DNA of 64,000 bases from positions 68,243,559 through 68,307,558 of the forward strand of contig CATIUR010000001.1 of assembly GCA_949592205.1 (NCBI GenBank). Reading direction: 5' to 3'. The position numbers and the translations under genes were made by a program. How positions within the stretch are numbered: the stretch's first letter is position 1; the number at the start of each line of letters is the position of its first letter. The notes below the pieces were generated by a model. That model was given only the letters and a program-made list of their open reading frames with translations. It made no database searches and was not told the origin of the DNA. Shown here one piece after another: positions 10,202 to 21,230 of the stretch. Source of the stretch: Helichrysum umbraculigerum (lineage: Eukaryota; Streptophyta; Magnoliopsida; Asterales; Asteraceae).

Positions 10202-10503
10202 GTGTCGCATCGGACCGAAATCTCATGCGACACAACACTATGTCGCACGTTATGTCGCACGTTATGTCGCACGTTATGTCGCAATGTATGCGACACAACG
10301 CTTATGTCGCATTATATGTCGTACCATCTACGACACAAAATTTACCTATCGCTTGATTGCGACACAACGACTATGTCGTATCGTTGTGTCGTACCCTTGT
10401 CTGCGACACAACCATTGTGTCGCATAAACACTAAATCAGAAACAAATCCATACGACACAGACCTTATGTCGCATACGGTCTGCGACACAAGCCTTGTGTC
10501 GCA
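10202..10503 (+). repeat. GCGAC/GTCGC hairpin array, left E2 LTR
   Basis: Roughly 19 GTCGC/GCGAC-type motifs in 300 bases, arranged as head-to-head pairs. Two are perfect hairpins with 10-bp arms TGCGACACAA / TTGTGTCGCA and 3-nt loops (CCA near 10410-10432, GCC near 10481-10503). Others carry one or two mismatches. An internal GCACGTTATGTC unit occurs three times here and twice in the right LTR, which is the 12-bp length difference. Open frames through it are by-products of the repeat. Confidence 0.85.
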
Positions 10504-11415
10504 GGAAGCCCAGATCAGAAAACAAAATATATTCTAAGTGTTGGAATCACTTTTTAACTACTAAATCGAATACGAGGCTACTTATACCTGAAAATACTAT
10601 ACTTTTGAAAGTATACAACAACACTTGAATACGTACAAGACTATACTAAACTAAACGTGAGATTTCACTCACACACGCGTACGGGATTACACTTGGAAAT
10701 ACTTAGGAGATTACACTCCAACGAACATACACTTGTACATTACACGGGATTACATCCGATACAAACTTACAAGTTCACTCACTAGTTACGTGCTGGATTA
10801 CACGTTAACTGATACGAACATATATACGAATACTTACGAGGTTTCACTCGTACCCTTTGGGGTCTAAGCCCATTGGAACTTACGCAAACGATACATGTTG
10901 TAATACAAACAAACGATCATACGAATATACTTTACAACTGTACAACTATTATGAATACATGATAATAATGGAAGGAATTATTATTATACTCCGATAACAA
11001 ACGAACCGTACAACTTTTATACAAACTACGAGTTACAAACGATTACAAACTTACAAACAAACTAATGGACATTAACTAGTTTGGGAACAACTAGCATGGA
11101 TACTTTACAAGTATTCCATTTACTTACTAAACCTTGTGCGTATTAGGACGCTAAGGGTGCTAGTACGGGAATACTACTTGCTTACTTACTGCATTATCTG
11201 CCAGACTCAGGTGAGTCTCACAGCCCCTACTTTACTGTTTTATAATCAGGGGTGAGATGCATTACTGTTTTACATGAACACACAAAACTTACTTGCTGCC
11301 ATGATTTACTTACTGTATGAGATTACGAATACGCCAACTGCATGAGTTTACGGCTAATCCAATGAAATCCTCCTGAACCATAGTTGTTAGTTATGTGATA
11401 AGCGCGAGTTTTAGT

Positions 11416-11763
11416 ATATGGATCCATATGGGACTGACAATCCCCGCCCGGGGTAGCAAGCACTACCACGAACCGTTCCTGTAGAAACGGGCGTTTCTTA
11501 CTCGTTCCGTATGAATGTTTTGAATTACATTCATGAGGGGGTACCTATATTTACTGTACGTTAAGCTTCAACTATGGTGGCTCATGGCAATTGTATCAAA
11601 CGGTTAGCATAACCTGCAACCACCACTTATTAAAACTTAAGTGAACGATGAGCATAACCTGTGATCGTTACTTACTGGCTGGCTATGATTTACAAATACT
11701 ACTTGTGTGTTCAAACTGTTTACTTACTTACAAACCTGTGAGATTCACCAACCTTTTTGGTTG
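11416..11763 (+). other. Series of conserved hairpins in the E2 LTR
   Basis: In order: palindrome ATATGGATCCATAT (11416-11429); GGTAG-CAAGCA-CTACC (11452-11467); ATGAATGT/ACATTCAT with an 8-nt loop (11511-11534); CAACC-TTTTT-GGTTG (11749-11763) next to GTGAGATTCAC. E3 has a hairpin at each matching place with a different, compensated stem. Confidence 0.7.
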
Positions 11764-12082
11764 ACCGTTTTAGTAATGCTTCTCAGGTACACAGCATCAG
11801 TAGGGATGCCCAGCAGGATAAGCTTACTTAGCTCGAGTCGCATGCATTTACAAGCTTGGAGATTTTATTACATTACTTTTGTACTAGTTGTTATGTATTA
11901 GAATCTCTAGGAAATTCACTTGAACTCGAGCTTGTATTTTGAAACTATTTATGTATTAATGTAATAACTTTTCGAACGTCTCATTTAGAGTCGTTCACTG
12001 TATCCTTTGTGCTTGTGATTATTGATTAGTAACACCCAAAACGTCGCTTCCGCAAACTGTTAAATTTGGGGGTGTTACAGAT

Positions 12083-12095
12083 TGGTATCAGAGCC
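12083..12095 (+). other. E2 primer-binding site, initiator tRNA-Met
   Basis: TGGTATCAGAGCC, three bases (GAT) after the LTR end. E3 and E5 have the same spacing and site. Confidence 0.92.
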
Positions 12096-13080
12096 TAAGG
12101 TTATAGTGAACTAGGTTGCATTTAGTGGGCCTAGACTATGACCGTTAGGCAGTATTCCTCATTAGGTATAACTGGTTCAGGAATTACAGCATACGAGTTT
12201 AATTTAACATAGCCTGATCAACTATGTACAATTAAATGAAGATGATGTGAGTTCTGAAAGGGGTTATGTTGAACCGGAATGCATTAGCTGACTCTGACCT
12301 CGAGAGAACCGGGACTTTTACGTGATTGTGCTAGACACGAACTAGGCGGTTATGTGATATATATATATATATATACATACATAGGCCTCTTTCCCCGATA
12401 CGATACTCTCTCTCGACTACTACGAAATCAATATTCTTCAAAACTTCATCGAACAAACGACAACTCGATTCTCGTCATTCTGTCTTTATTTAACTTTTAG
12501 GAATTCACGACTACCGACTTACGTCCGAAGACTTCCACACCGTTATAACTGACAACCATAGTTACTCGAACATCCTTCGATATGAAGATCGAGACTTTGT
12601 TTTCATTTGCCATTCCTATCTAATTCTACGTTTATAACATTCTACAACGTACGTTACTGCACTGTTAGATGTATTCTAGGAAAAACATCATCAACAAATT
12701 TTAACCTGCCTTTACACTGGAACTTTCATAACTTCTGTTTTAAACAGTTATTGTTATACAAAAATTTCAAAACCTTGTCACCAACCATACTCTCAACCGA
12801 ACCATTTCCAACTCAAGTCTCCGTTAGATTTCAAATTATACAACCGATTTTTAATATCAAAATTTTATGACAAATGTATTTTTATCAAACTTGTTACAAA
12901 ATTTCTTACAAAATGTTTTATAAAATTTTCAAAAATTTCGAAACTGTATAAACTTATTTATAACCCACAAACTTTGAACCAATTTCAACCGTTGACGAAA
13001 TTTCTTTAAACGTACTAAATCATCACCGCCATAATTCTTATTCAGATCCTCACATGTTCTTTATTATTGTTTCAAGGAAC
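12096..13080 (+). other. E2 untranslated leader
   Basis: About 1 kb with no convincing ORF. A TA microsatellite lies at 12357-12376, at the same relative place as in the E3 leader (25911-25930). The first 170 bases align well with the E3 leader. Confidence 0.6.
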
Positions 13081-14172
13081 ATGCCTCCTCGACGTCAAAT
13101 CATGCTTACTGAAGCCGAAGTAGCGGGTATTATTGCCCGTAGCGTGGCTCAAGCTCTAGCTACCCGAACATCAACCCCTGGTAGCGAAGATACAGCTACT
13201 AATGGACCACAACCCAAAACCTGCACCTACAAGGATTTCCATAACTGCAAGCCGCTGAACTTTGCTGGAACTGAAGGAGCAATCGGTCTGATTCGATGGA
13301 CCGAGAAAATCGAATCAGTGTTCCTCATCTGCAACTGCAAGGAAGAGGATAAAGTTAAATTCGCCGCCAGCACCTTTACTGACACCGCCCTTACTTGGTG
13401 GAACACTTATGCGCAAACGGTGAGCATTGCCGATGCTTACAAACTACAGTGGGATGAACTAAAGAATATGCTGAGGGGCGAGTACTGCCCAAGAGATGAG
13501 CTGAAGCAACTAGAGTTAGAATTCTGGAATCACAAGATGCAGGGTGATGACATCACCGGCTACACCAACCGTTTTCACCAGCTGGCACTCTTGTGCCCAT
13601 CCATGGTTGATCCTGAGTACAAAAGGATCGAAAAGTACGTTGACGGACTTCCCGAGCGACTACAAGATTTAGTAACTTCGTCCAAACCGGGAACTATTCA
13701 GAGCGCCATTCGTATGGCTCATGAGTTAACGGCTAATTCTATCCGCCGTGGCTCGACTTCAACCCCACCCGCGAATAACAAACGCAAATGGGAAGTAACC
13801 CCCCACTCATCCAACACTACCTCCGACAAAAAGCCTGCAACAGTCAATGCCAATGACTCAAGGGCTTACAAGGGGAACAAGCCTTACTGCTCCAACTGTA
13901 GTCGTCATCATAACGGCTCCTGTCCCTGCTCTAAGTGCAAGAAATTCGGGCACCTGGCCCAAGACTGCCGAACCAACCCCACTGGTACTGATACTTCTGC
14001 ACCCAAAACCTGCTATGAGTGCAACGGTACCGGGCACTTCAGGAAGGATTTCCCTAAGCTGAAACCCCGCACCAACAATACAAGGAGTAGAGCTTATGTA
14101 ATCAATGCTAGGGAGGATGACCCAAACCCGAGACTCTGCGATTTACTCAACCCGGGTACGCTTATTCTTTGA
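13081..14172 (+). CDS. gag: Chromovirus-type gag (E2)
   Basis: Capsid-nucleocapsid protein of a Tekay-like Ty3 element, 363 codons from ATG 13081 (MPPRR). That start matches the gag starts of E3 (MPPKK) and E5 (MPPKQ); an in-frame ATG at 13054 adds nine residues. Conserved capsid motifs: CTYKDFHNCKPLNFAGTEGA, IGLIRWTEKIESVF, LTWWNTYAQ, YCPRDELKQLELEFW, GYTNRFHQLALLCP, YVDGLPERLQ. The nucleocapsid has CX2C-HH-X4C, a CX2CX4HX4C knuckle, and a third knuckle CYECNGTGHFRKDF in which the last Cys is Phe. The frame stops shortly after the knuckles with no protease. It may package E2 RNA alone or join particles of an autonomous relative. Confidence 0.9.
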   Translation: MPPRRQIMLTEAEVAGIIARSVAQALATRTSTPGSEDTATNGPQPKTCTYKDFHNCKPLNFAGTEGAIGLIRWTEKIESVFLICNCKEEDKVKFAASTFTDTALTWWNTYAQTVSIADAYKLQWDELKNMLRGEYCPRDELKQLELEFWNHKMQGDDITGYTNRFHQLALLCPSMVDPEYKRIEKYVDGLPERLQDLVTSSKPGTIQSAIRMAHELTANSIRRGSTSTPPANNKRKWEVTPHSSNTTSDKKPATVNANDSRAYKGNKPYCSNCSRHHNGSCPCSKCKKFGHLAQDCRTNPTGTDTSAPKTCYECNGTGHFRKDFPKLKPRTNNTRSRAYVINAREDDPNPRLCDLLNPGTLIL

Positions 14173-14472
14173 CTACCCGAATCTGTTTTCTCTTAACTCT
14201 CTTGCTAAATGACTTATGTATAACTGTATTTTATTCTGTGTGTTGTCTTTGATCCTAAGTACACGATAGGATTAGGAAACGACCGACTACTTAAATCCCG
14301 ACAACACAATTTGCCTTACACTTTAGATACAGTAACCCAAACTCCCTTCCCAATTATCTCACACTGGTTGAGACCGGGAACTCGTATGCTATTCGTTACT
14401 TTAAACAGATAAATTAATATAACTTCACTTACTTGAGGCAAATTCTTAAATAGAACACTTATTTCGTAGGAA
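14173..14472 (+). other. Spacer between the two E2 ORFs
   Basis: 300 bases, AT-rich, no reading frame or polymerase remnant recognised. The protease-to-integrase region of a normal chromovirus has been lost or replaced here. Confidence 0.5.
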
Positions 14473-15111
14473 ATGACAACTCACTCCGTCAACAACCATA
14501 CACTACAAAATGAACTGCTCAGTAAGGAACCGAAGATGTTTCCTTACCTCCTCGAACTCGAGTGTGATACAGAACACTCCGCTGAATCAGCAATGGCTCC
14601 TGCTGTCCCTGCTGTACTAACTGCTGCAAAAGCACCAGTTGATGAAACCTTGACCACTGAATCAGTCAACCACCTTAACCAAACTATTGATTCGCTGCGA
14701 AAACAACTTACTGAAGCACGGGAAGACATTGATGACCTACGACGAATTGCTTTCCAAAATGACATACGTATGCGTGAGTACGAGCTACGTTTGGTAGCTT
14801 TAGAAAACCCTACTTCACCACCAACTTCACATGATACTCCTACTGAAGAGGATACCGACACCGACTGTACGTCACCTCCAACGAAAAGAGTGAAGATTAC
14901 TCCCTCCAAACCCACCGGAAATTACTTGGGAAAGAAACCTTTCTGTTCCCGATGCACTCGGCATCATGAAGGACCGTGTACCATACCCACCGGTCGATGC
15001 AAATCCTACCCTAAAAGTACGAATCCTCCTAAGGTGAAACTCTGCTTCAACTGTGGGAGTGCTGGCCATCTCAAGGCCCAATGCCCACTACCATCAGGCA
15101 ACAAAATTTAG
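14473..15111 (+). CDS. Second E2 ORF: coiled-coil plus zinc-knuckle protein
   Basis: 212 codons, not a known chromovirus pol product. Residues about 65-115 form a clear heptad coiled-coil (LNQTIDSLRKQLTEAREDI, then DDLRRIAF, MREYELRLVALE). A Ser/Thr/Pro/Asp linker and a basic patch TKRVKITPSK follow. The C-terminus has gag-like knuckles: CSRCTRHHEGPC resembles the first knuckle of the gags here, and CFNCGSAGHLKAQC is a standard CX2CX4HX4C knuckle. It looks like a nucleocapsid fused to an oligomerising coil, perhaps an RNA-binding accessory protein. E3 carries a coiled-coil ORF of similar style in front of gag. Function is not known. Confidence 0.78.
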   Translation: MTTHSVNNHTLQNELLSKEPKMFPYLLELECDTEHSAESAMAPAVPAVLTAAKAPVDETLTTESVNHLNQTIDSLRKQLTEAREDIDDLRRIAFQNDIRMREYELRLVALENPTSPPTSHDTPTEEDTDTDCTSPPTKRVKITPSKPTGNYLGKKPFCSRCTRHHEGPCTIPTGRCKSYPKSTNPPKVKLCFNCGSAGHLKAQCPLPSGNKI

Positions 15112-15233
15112 GGTACGTTACCACCTGACGATTACTTGATTTCAAACACTGTAGGACCTACCCTACAACTGTAGGCTATTGGTACACATTGTAGCTACCT
15201 GACGAATATCAAACTACCGATTACTACTTCGAA

Positions 15234-15271
15234 CAAATTTCGGGACGAAATTTTCATTAACAAGGGGAGAA
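15234..15271 (+). other. E2 pol-tail relic and polypurine tract
   Basis: TTTCGGGACGAAATTTTC (15238-15255) matches the FRDEI tail found at the end of pol in E3. CAAGGGGAGAA (15261-15271) directly precedes the right LTR and is the plus-strand primer. The tail shows that the element descends from a pol-bearing ancestor. Confidence 0.8.
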
Positions 15272-18212
15272 TGTAACAACCCCAAAATTAGGACCAATTT
15301 AAAATTTTCCTAATTACGTGTTTATTACTTGTATATAATATGAAATAGGATTATATACGTTAATTACTATATGTATATATGGATGGAATATATATATATA
15401 CGCGTATACGATTAGTACATATCGTATAAAACAACAAGTGTACAAACTTGCGAACATTGTAAAACGATTATTAAATAATGCGAAATTATTTAATTACTTT
15501 GATGACTACTTTATATTATGTTTATAATATAACGGAAAACGTACGTTTTGATTAAAACGTTACCGAACTCCACGAAAACTCGACCAACCGACAAAACGAA
15601 ACTAAGTTATGATTTATAACTTGAAAACTTGTATTTTGATGAAATACTTCAACCAAATTATCGGGTATTATTTCGTATTTTCAAACGTATATTTAATCGC
15701 GTATAAAATGATTTTTTTCGTTTAAACGAACGGGGAAACGAACACCGCACGGAGCGCAAACACGGAGGAGCAAAAAGTGGTGAGACCACATCATGTGGCC
15801 CCACCAAAAACCGGCCCCAAGGTGAGGGGGCATTAAGCCCTCACCTCTTTCTCCACTTACACACACAAAACACAAACCACACCCTCAATCATTCTCTCTC
15901 TCTCTCTCTACGGTTTCTCTCTCTCTCTCTAAAACCGATTACAAAACGCCATAAAAACACCATTAAAACACCTCGGAGGTCCATACCCGTTTGGAGAAAA
16001 GCGATCACGAGAACGAGGGCTACGGTCATATCTTTTCGGATTTTTGTTTCGACAACTTTGTAAGTTTTCCGGCGACCCGAAACTTTTCCGATTACATTTA
16101 TTTTGCTAGATTATTGTTTTCCTAACTTAGTAATGTCCGAATATATAATCTAAACTCGTTTTTGAACACTTTTACAAAAATGTCGGTTTTGGTCATTTTA
16201 AAGAAAACGACACCACGAACATTAAAAACGACTAACAATAGTTATTATGGACTTATTACAACATATTAAAACTAGTATAAAAGTTCTAGACCCAACGGAA
16301 ACCGGAAAATACGTTTTCGGAAACTAAATTTCCGAACAGACCTCTTGTGTCGCATCGGACCGAAATCTCATGCGACACAACACTATGTCGCACGTTATGT
16401 CGCACGTTATGTCGCAATGTATGCGACACAACGCTTATGTCGCATTATATGTCGTACCATCTACGACACAAAATTTACCTATCGCTTGATTGCGACACAA
16501 CGACTATGTCGTATCGTTGTGTCGTACCCTTGTATGCGACACAACCATTGTGTCGCATAAACACTAAATCAGAAACAAATCCATACGACACAGACCTTAT
16601 GTCGCATACGGTCTGCGACACAAGCCTTGTGTCGCAGGAAGCCCAGATCAGAAAACAAAATATATTCTAAGTGTTGGAATCACTTTTTAACTACTAAATC
16701 GAATACGAGGCTACTTATACCTGAAAATACTATACTTTTGAAAGTATACAACAACACTTGAATACGTACAAGACTATACTAAACTAAACGTGAGATTTCA
16801 CTCACACACGCATACGGGATTACACTTGGAAATACTTAGGAGATTACACTCCAACGAACATACACTTGTACATTACACGGGATTACATCCGATACAAACT
16901 TACAAGTTCACTCACTAGTTACGTGCTGGATTACACGTTAACTGATACGAACATACATACGAATACTTACGAGGTTTCACTCGTACCCTTTGGGGTCTAA
17001 GCCCATTGGAACTTACGCAAACGATACATGTTGTAATACAAACAAACGATCATACGAATATACTTTACAACTGTACAACTATTATGAATACATGATAATA
17101 ATGGAAGGAATTATTATTATACTCCGATAACAAACGAACCGTACAACTTTTATACAAACTACGAGTTACAAACGATTACAAACTTACAAACAAACTAATG
17201 GACATTAACTAGTTTGGGAACAACTAGCATGGATACTTTACAAGTATTCCATTTACTTACTAAACCTTGTGCGTATTAGGACGCTAAGGGTGCTAGTACG
17301 GGAATACTACTTGCTTACTTACTGCATTATCTGCCAGACTCAGGTGAGTCTCACAGCCCCTACTTTACTGTTTTATAATCAGGGGTGAGATGCATTACTA
17401 TTTTACATGAACACACAAAACTTACTTGCTGCCATGATTTACTTACTGTATGAGATTACGAATACGCCAACTGCATGAGTTTACGGCTAATCCAATGAAA
17501 TCCTCCTGAACCATAGTTGTTAGTTATGTGATAAGCGCGAGTTTTAGTATATGGATCCATATGGGACTGACAATCCCCGCCTGGGGTAGCAAGCACTACC
17601 ACGAACCGTTCCTGTAGAAACGGGCGTTTCTTACTCGTTCCGTATGAATGTTTTGGATTACATTCATGAGGGGGTACCTATATTTACTGTACGTTAAGCT
17701 TCAACTATGGTGGCTCATGGCAATTGTATCAAACGGTTAGCATAACCTGCAACCACCACTTATTAAAACTTAAGTGAACGATGAGCATAACCTGTGATCG
17801 TTACTTACTGGCTGGCTATGATTTACAAATACTACTTGTGTGTTCAAACTGTTTACTTACTTACAAACCTGTGAGATTCACCAACCTTTTTGGTTGACCG
17901 TTTTAGTAATGCTTCTCAGGTACACAGCATCAGTAGGGATGCCCAGCAGGATAAGCTTACTTAGCTCGAGTCGCATGCATTTACAAGCTTGGAGATTTTA
18001 TTACATTACTTTTGTACTAGTTGTTATGTATTAGAATCTCTAGGAAATTCACTTGAACTCGAGCTTGTATTTTTAAACTATTTATGTATTAATGTAATAA
18101 CTTTTCGAACGTCTCATTTAGAGTCGTTCACTGTATCCTTTGTGCTTGTGATTATTGATTAGTAACACCCAAAACGTCGCTTCCGCAAACTGTTAAATTT
18201 GGGGGTGTTACA
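15272..18212 (+). repeat. Right LTR of E2
   Basis: 2941 bp, nearly identical to the left LTR. Its covarying hairpins are preserved, for example CAACC-TTTTT-GGTTG at 17882-17896. Small ORFs are mirrors of those in the left copy and are not genes. Confidence 0.93.
16347..16636 (+). repeat. GCGAC/GTCGC hairpin array, right E2 LTR
   Basis: Same array as at 10202-10503, one 12-bp unit shorter, with both perfect 10-bp hairpins intact. Confidence 0.85.
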
Positions 18213-18777
18213 ACCTAAGAAAGCTCGAACGAAAGAGAGTGGAGAAAAGACTCCTTCCAATAACCAAAAGAAAAAGGGCGTCAATCGTCCTAAAAAGTCA
18301 AAAACTTCAGCTTTCCAACTTCACAAAAAGAAAGAAAACCCAACAAAACCCCCTCTCACATCACCAACACCTCACTCCAAAAACCCTACATCACTCCCCT
18401 AGAATGATTGTGGCTAGATCGACTTCACGCTCACCCAGAAAGGTAACGATTTGATTCTCGATCAAGCCTATTACGATAAACGATGCATGACTAGCGTTCT
18501 GAGTGATTGATATGCTAGAATAGGAAACCCTAAACACTTTGAGTGATTGGAGTGACCACCTTGAGAGGATCGCCTAGTCATGTATCAAAGCTCAAAGATC
18601 AAAAGCATGCTCCTAAAGATTACAACCTTGCTTTCAAAAAAATCAAATATCTTTATTTCTCCAAAAACCCCATGTAGTAAAGAATTCCGTCTTCAAATAT
18701 TTCATTATCTGCTTATCTTTAACCATGTTGAAAATGAGTTTGCTTGAGGACAAGCAAAGTTCTAAGTGTGGGATATT
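18213..18777 (+). pseudogene. 3' internal end of a truncated Athila-like element
   Basis: Starts with the second E2 target copy ACCTA. A Lys/Pro-rich ORF tail is open to TAG at 18400-18402 (KKARTKESGEKTPSNNQKKK). The rest is non-coding and ends GAGGACAAGCAAAG...AAGTGTGGGATATT, the standard junction before an Athila/Tat 3' LTR. The upstream remainder of this element is absent. Confidence 0.65.
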
Positions 18778-19372
18778 TGATATCGCGTAAAAAGTCATGT
18801 TTTTACTACCGATATCTCTCTCATTCTGGAATGATTCTTGGCATTTTAATTAAAATATAGCACAAATCAGTAACATTATGCCAAGATGGTCAAAATAAGG
18901 TTGCACGATAAAAATCAAGCAAAACGGATGAAGAACGAAGATTCCACACACGTTTGAAGATTCAAGGCATCAAAACGAGATTTCAAGACTAAAATGCCCT
19001 CCACCAACATCCATTATGTCCAAGATGTTCGTTTTCAAAATACGAATCCAACATAAGAAGAATCAACTTAAACGGATAAAGAATGAAGATTCTACGCCCG
19101 CCGGAAGATCCAAATGATTTGCACGCAATATCTGGATCTAGGAACCTCATCTCAGGGCCTATCCTATGTCAAAATCTTCGTTTTTGAATTACGAATCCAA
19201 CAAAAAAAAAGAATCGACGCAAACGGACGCATAACGAAGAAAACACGCACGAATCGAGAAACGAAGCAAAAGACGGCGAAACAGGGCGGGACCAAGCCAG
19301 CCGCCGCCGGCCACAGTGGTGGTGGCGCCGGCCTCCCCTACCCCGTCTCTCTTTCCATTTTTGGTAACTTTT

Positions 19373-19450
19373 GGTACCTGGTGCGCCCACTTTTCGTGTT
19401 GTACGGTACCCGGTGCGCCTACTTTTCGTGTTGTACGGTACCCGGTGCAC
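19373..19450 (+). repeat. 32-bp tandem repeat in U3 of A3
   Basis: Units with GGTACCCGGTGCGCCTACTT and TTTCGTGTTGTAC, the plus-strand counterpart of 8236-8313. Confidence 0.7.
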
Positions 19451-19510
19451 CCTTTTGGCCACCTTTTACTAACATGCACCTCTTGATGATAATGTGAGCC
19501 AAAGCTCACC

Positions 19511-19518
19511 TATAAATA
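19511..19518 (+). promoter_or_regulatory. TATA box of LTR A3
   Basis: TATAAATA in GCTCACCTATAAATAGG, about 60 bases after the tandem U3 repeats. This is a normal LTR core promoter position. Confidence 0.7.
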
Positions 19519-21230
19519 GGAGGCTTAAGGCTCCATTTCAAAATGTCCCATATGCACTAGTCATATTACTTTCTTACTTTCTCATTCTACTTTCTTACTT
19601 TAAATTTAGCATTAGATTAGTTTAGCACTTTGTTTAGAGTAGAAAGAAAGCTAGGAACGTTTTGTAATCTTTGGTGTACGCTTGGAGTTACGCTCATTAA
19701 TTCAAGTCTATTCCTTCTCGCATATTAATCTCGGTTATTTCTATCCTTATCTATCTTAATTAAATATGTTTGCTTTAATTATGTTAGAGATCGTTTATGC
19801 CATGATTAGCGAGTAGATTACTATTGTATTTGTTGTGATGTAGTTAGTATATATAATTGTGGGATGACTTTAAATACATCGTGAAATAATACGATGGTCC
19901 CGATTCGACTGATTACCCGGTATAGTATTGGAAATGCTTTTGAGCATAGTACAAATATATGGAAGCCGGTAACGACCGAAGGTAGTTGTATTATGGATCG
20001 ACGTTATAAAATTGGAAACTTTGTGAACGAACTTATCTTGTGATTTTAAACCTAAAACTTACATTCGCCTTTCGATTAACAAACGTGATTGTAACCTTGT
20101 AAAGAGGAGTCGCGAACCTCAATACTCGGTCAATAGTTATCTGTGTAAAAACTATGTTTTTAATTGTAACGTCATGCTAGCATTATAAAATGCAATGTGA
20201 TTATGTGGACTTGCCAGGAGTATTGTACACTTCCGATCACAATGTACTTATCATGTAAACATCGTGAAGCAATTAAACTCACAACGGAAACGTAGGTAAA
20301 CGATTAAATACGATGTGAGCTACCATAGCATCTTCCGACATGGTCTGGGTTTGACTTTCTGTAAAAAGCCGTCAGCATTTTAATTCGTTGTTTTAGTTTA
20401 GATTAGATTAGATTAGGTAGGCTATAGGCTAAATGGTCATTTACGAAAACCTAGGGATTTGTTAATTGTATTAAGAAAGGCAAGTTTGAAATCCAACTTA
20501 AACTAATACTTTTTCCTAAAACCATGAAACATAAAGTACGGTATGCAAGAAACCTAAATGCTCTCCCTCGTTTATCACGCTTAAGTTTCACTGGTAGAAA
20601 TTGATTAAATAAGTCCGGACACAAGTTCTAAGTTAGTTGTTTAACGGATTCATAATCATTGTGGTATTAAGAACGGCTAGACATGTTATGGACTTGCTAC
20701 TCTATTCCTTCGCCCACGAGCGAATACGTTCAATAATATGGGCCACTGACTCCCTCACAGGAGAGTGTGGAGAGTTGAGCATTGTCTGTCTGGTCAGAAT
20801 CATGATACCTTAGTTCCTCGTGACATATTAGTTCATAACCGACTAATAAGGAACCTATTGGTTATACCATAAGTTAATGAATCTCATAAGCAACCCAATT
20901 TAGTTAATCATTTTCCCGTAAGAGTCATCATCCCATGATTAACAACTAACGAACTCATAACAAATACTACTTTGCATTATCTGACATCTTATTACATTTC
21001 ATTCGCTTTATTTAGTTTACCTAATTAACTGAACCAAAACCCCCAACGCACTCTTTTAAAACATTTACTAGAAAAGAAATATTGATTGGATCACCTCCAT
21101 TTCAATTCAGTTTCTCTTTAAGAACGACTCTAGGTCCAACTTACAGCCTACTAACCCTTTGGTTCAGTACTAGTAAGTCACACTTAGACCCCAGCAATTA
21201 TAAATTTTAAAACCACCCGTTGACAACCTC

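Larger units (their letters stand above)
9127..12079 (+). repeat. Left LTR of E2
   Basis: Starts TGTAACAACCCC and ends GGGGGTGTTACA. It contains a TATA box, the shared post-TATA box, CT microsatellites (9747-9785), a GTAAGT donor-like site (9915), the GTCGC hairpin array, an AG|GTGAGT site (11210/11211), covarying hairpins and an acceptor-like CAG at 11784-11786. Confidence 0.93.
9127..18212 (+). mobile_element. E2: complete gag-only LTR retrotransposon
   Basis: 9086 bp bounded by TG...CA LTRs of 2953 and 2941 bp. It is flanked by perfect 5-bp duplications ACCTA (9122-9126 and 18213-18217). It has an initiator-Met primer site, a purine tract, a gag ORF and a second coiled-coil/zinc-knuckle ORF, but no protease, reverse transcriptase, RNase H or integrase. 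This is the organisation called TR-GAG. By eye the LTRs differ by one 12-bp indel in the GTCGC array and about 9 substitutions, so the insertion is young. It must depend on an autonomous partner; E3-like chromoviruses share its LTR plan. Confidence 0.93.
18778..21230 (+). repeat. A3: Athila-like 3' LTR
   Basis: Starts TGATATCGCGTAAAAAG directly after a polypurine-like AAGTGTGGG tract. The sequence is closely similar to inverted LTR A2 and more distantly to the E1 LTR. The right end near 21230 is an estimate, because the E1 and A3 sequences can no longer be aligned beyond about 21215. Confidence 0.75.

Noticed and set aside
10200..10537. Overlapping ORFs of 75 and 111 codons (and 16345-16670)
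   Set aside because: They are produced by the GTCGC repeat array. Low-complexity peptides, no start context, and present only because the repeat lacks stops.
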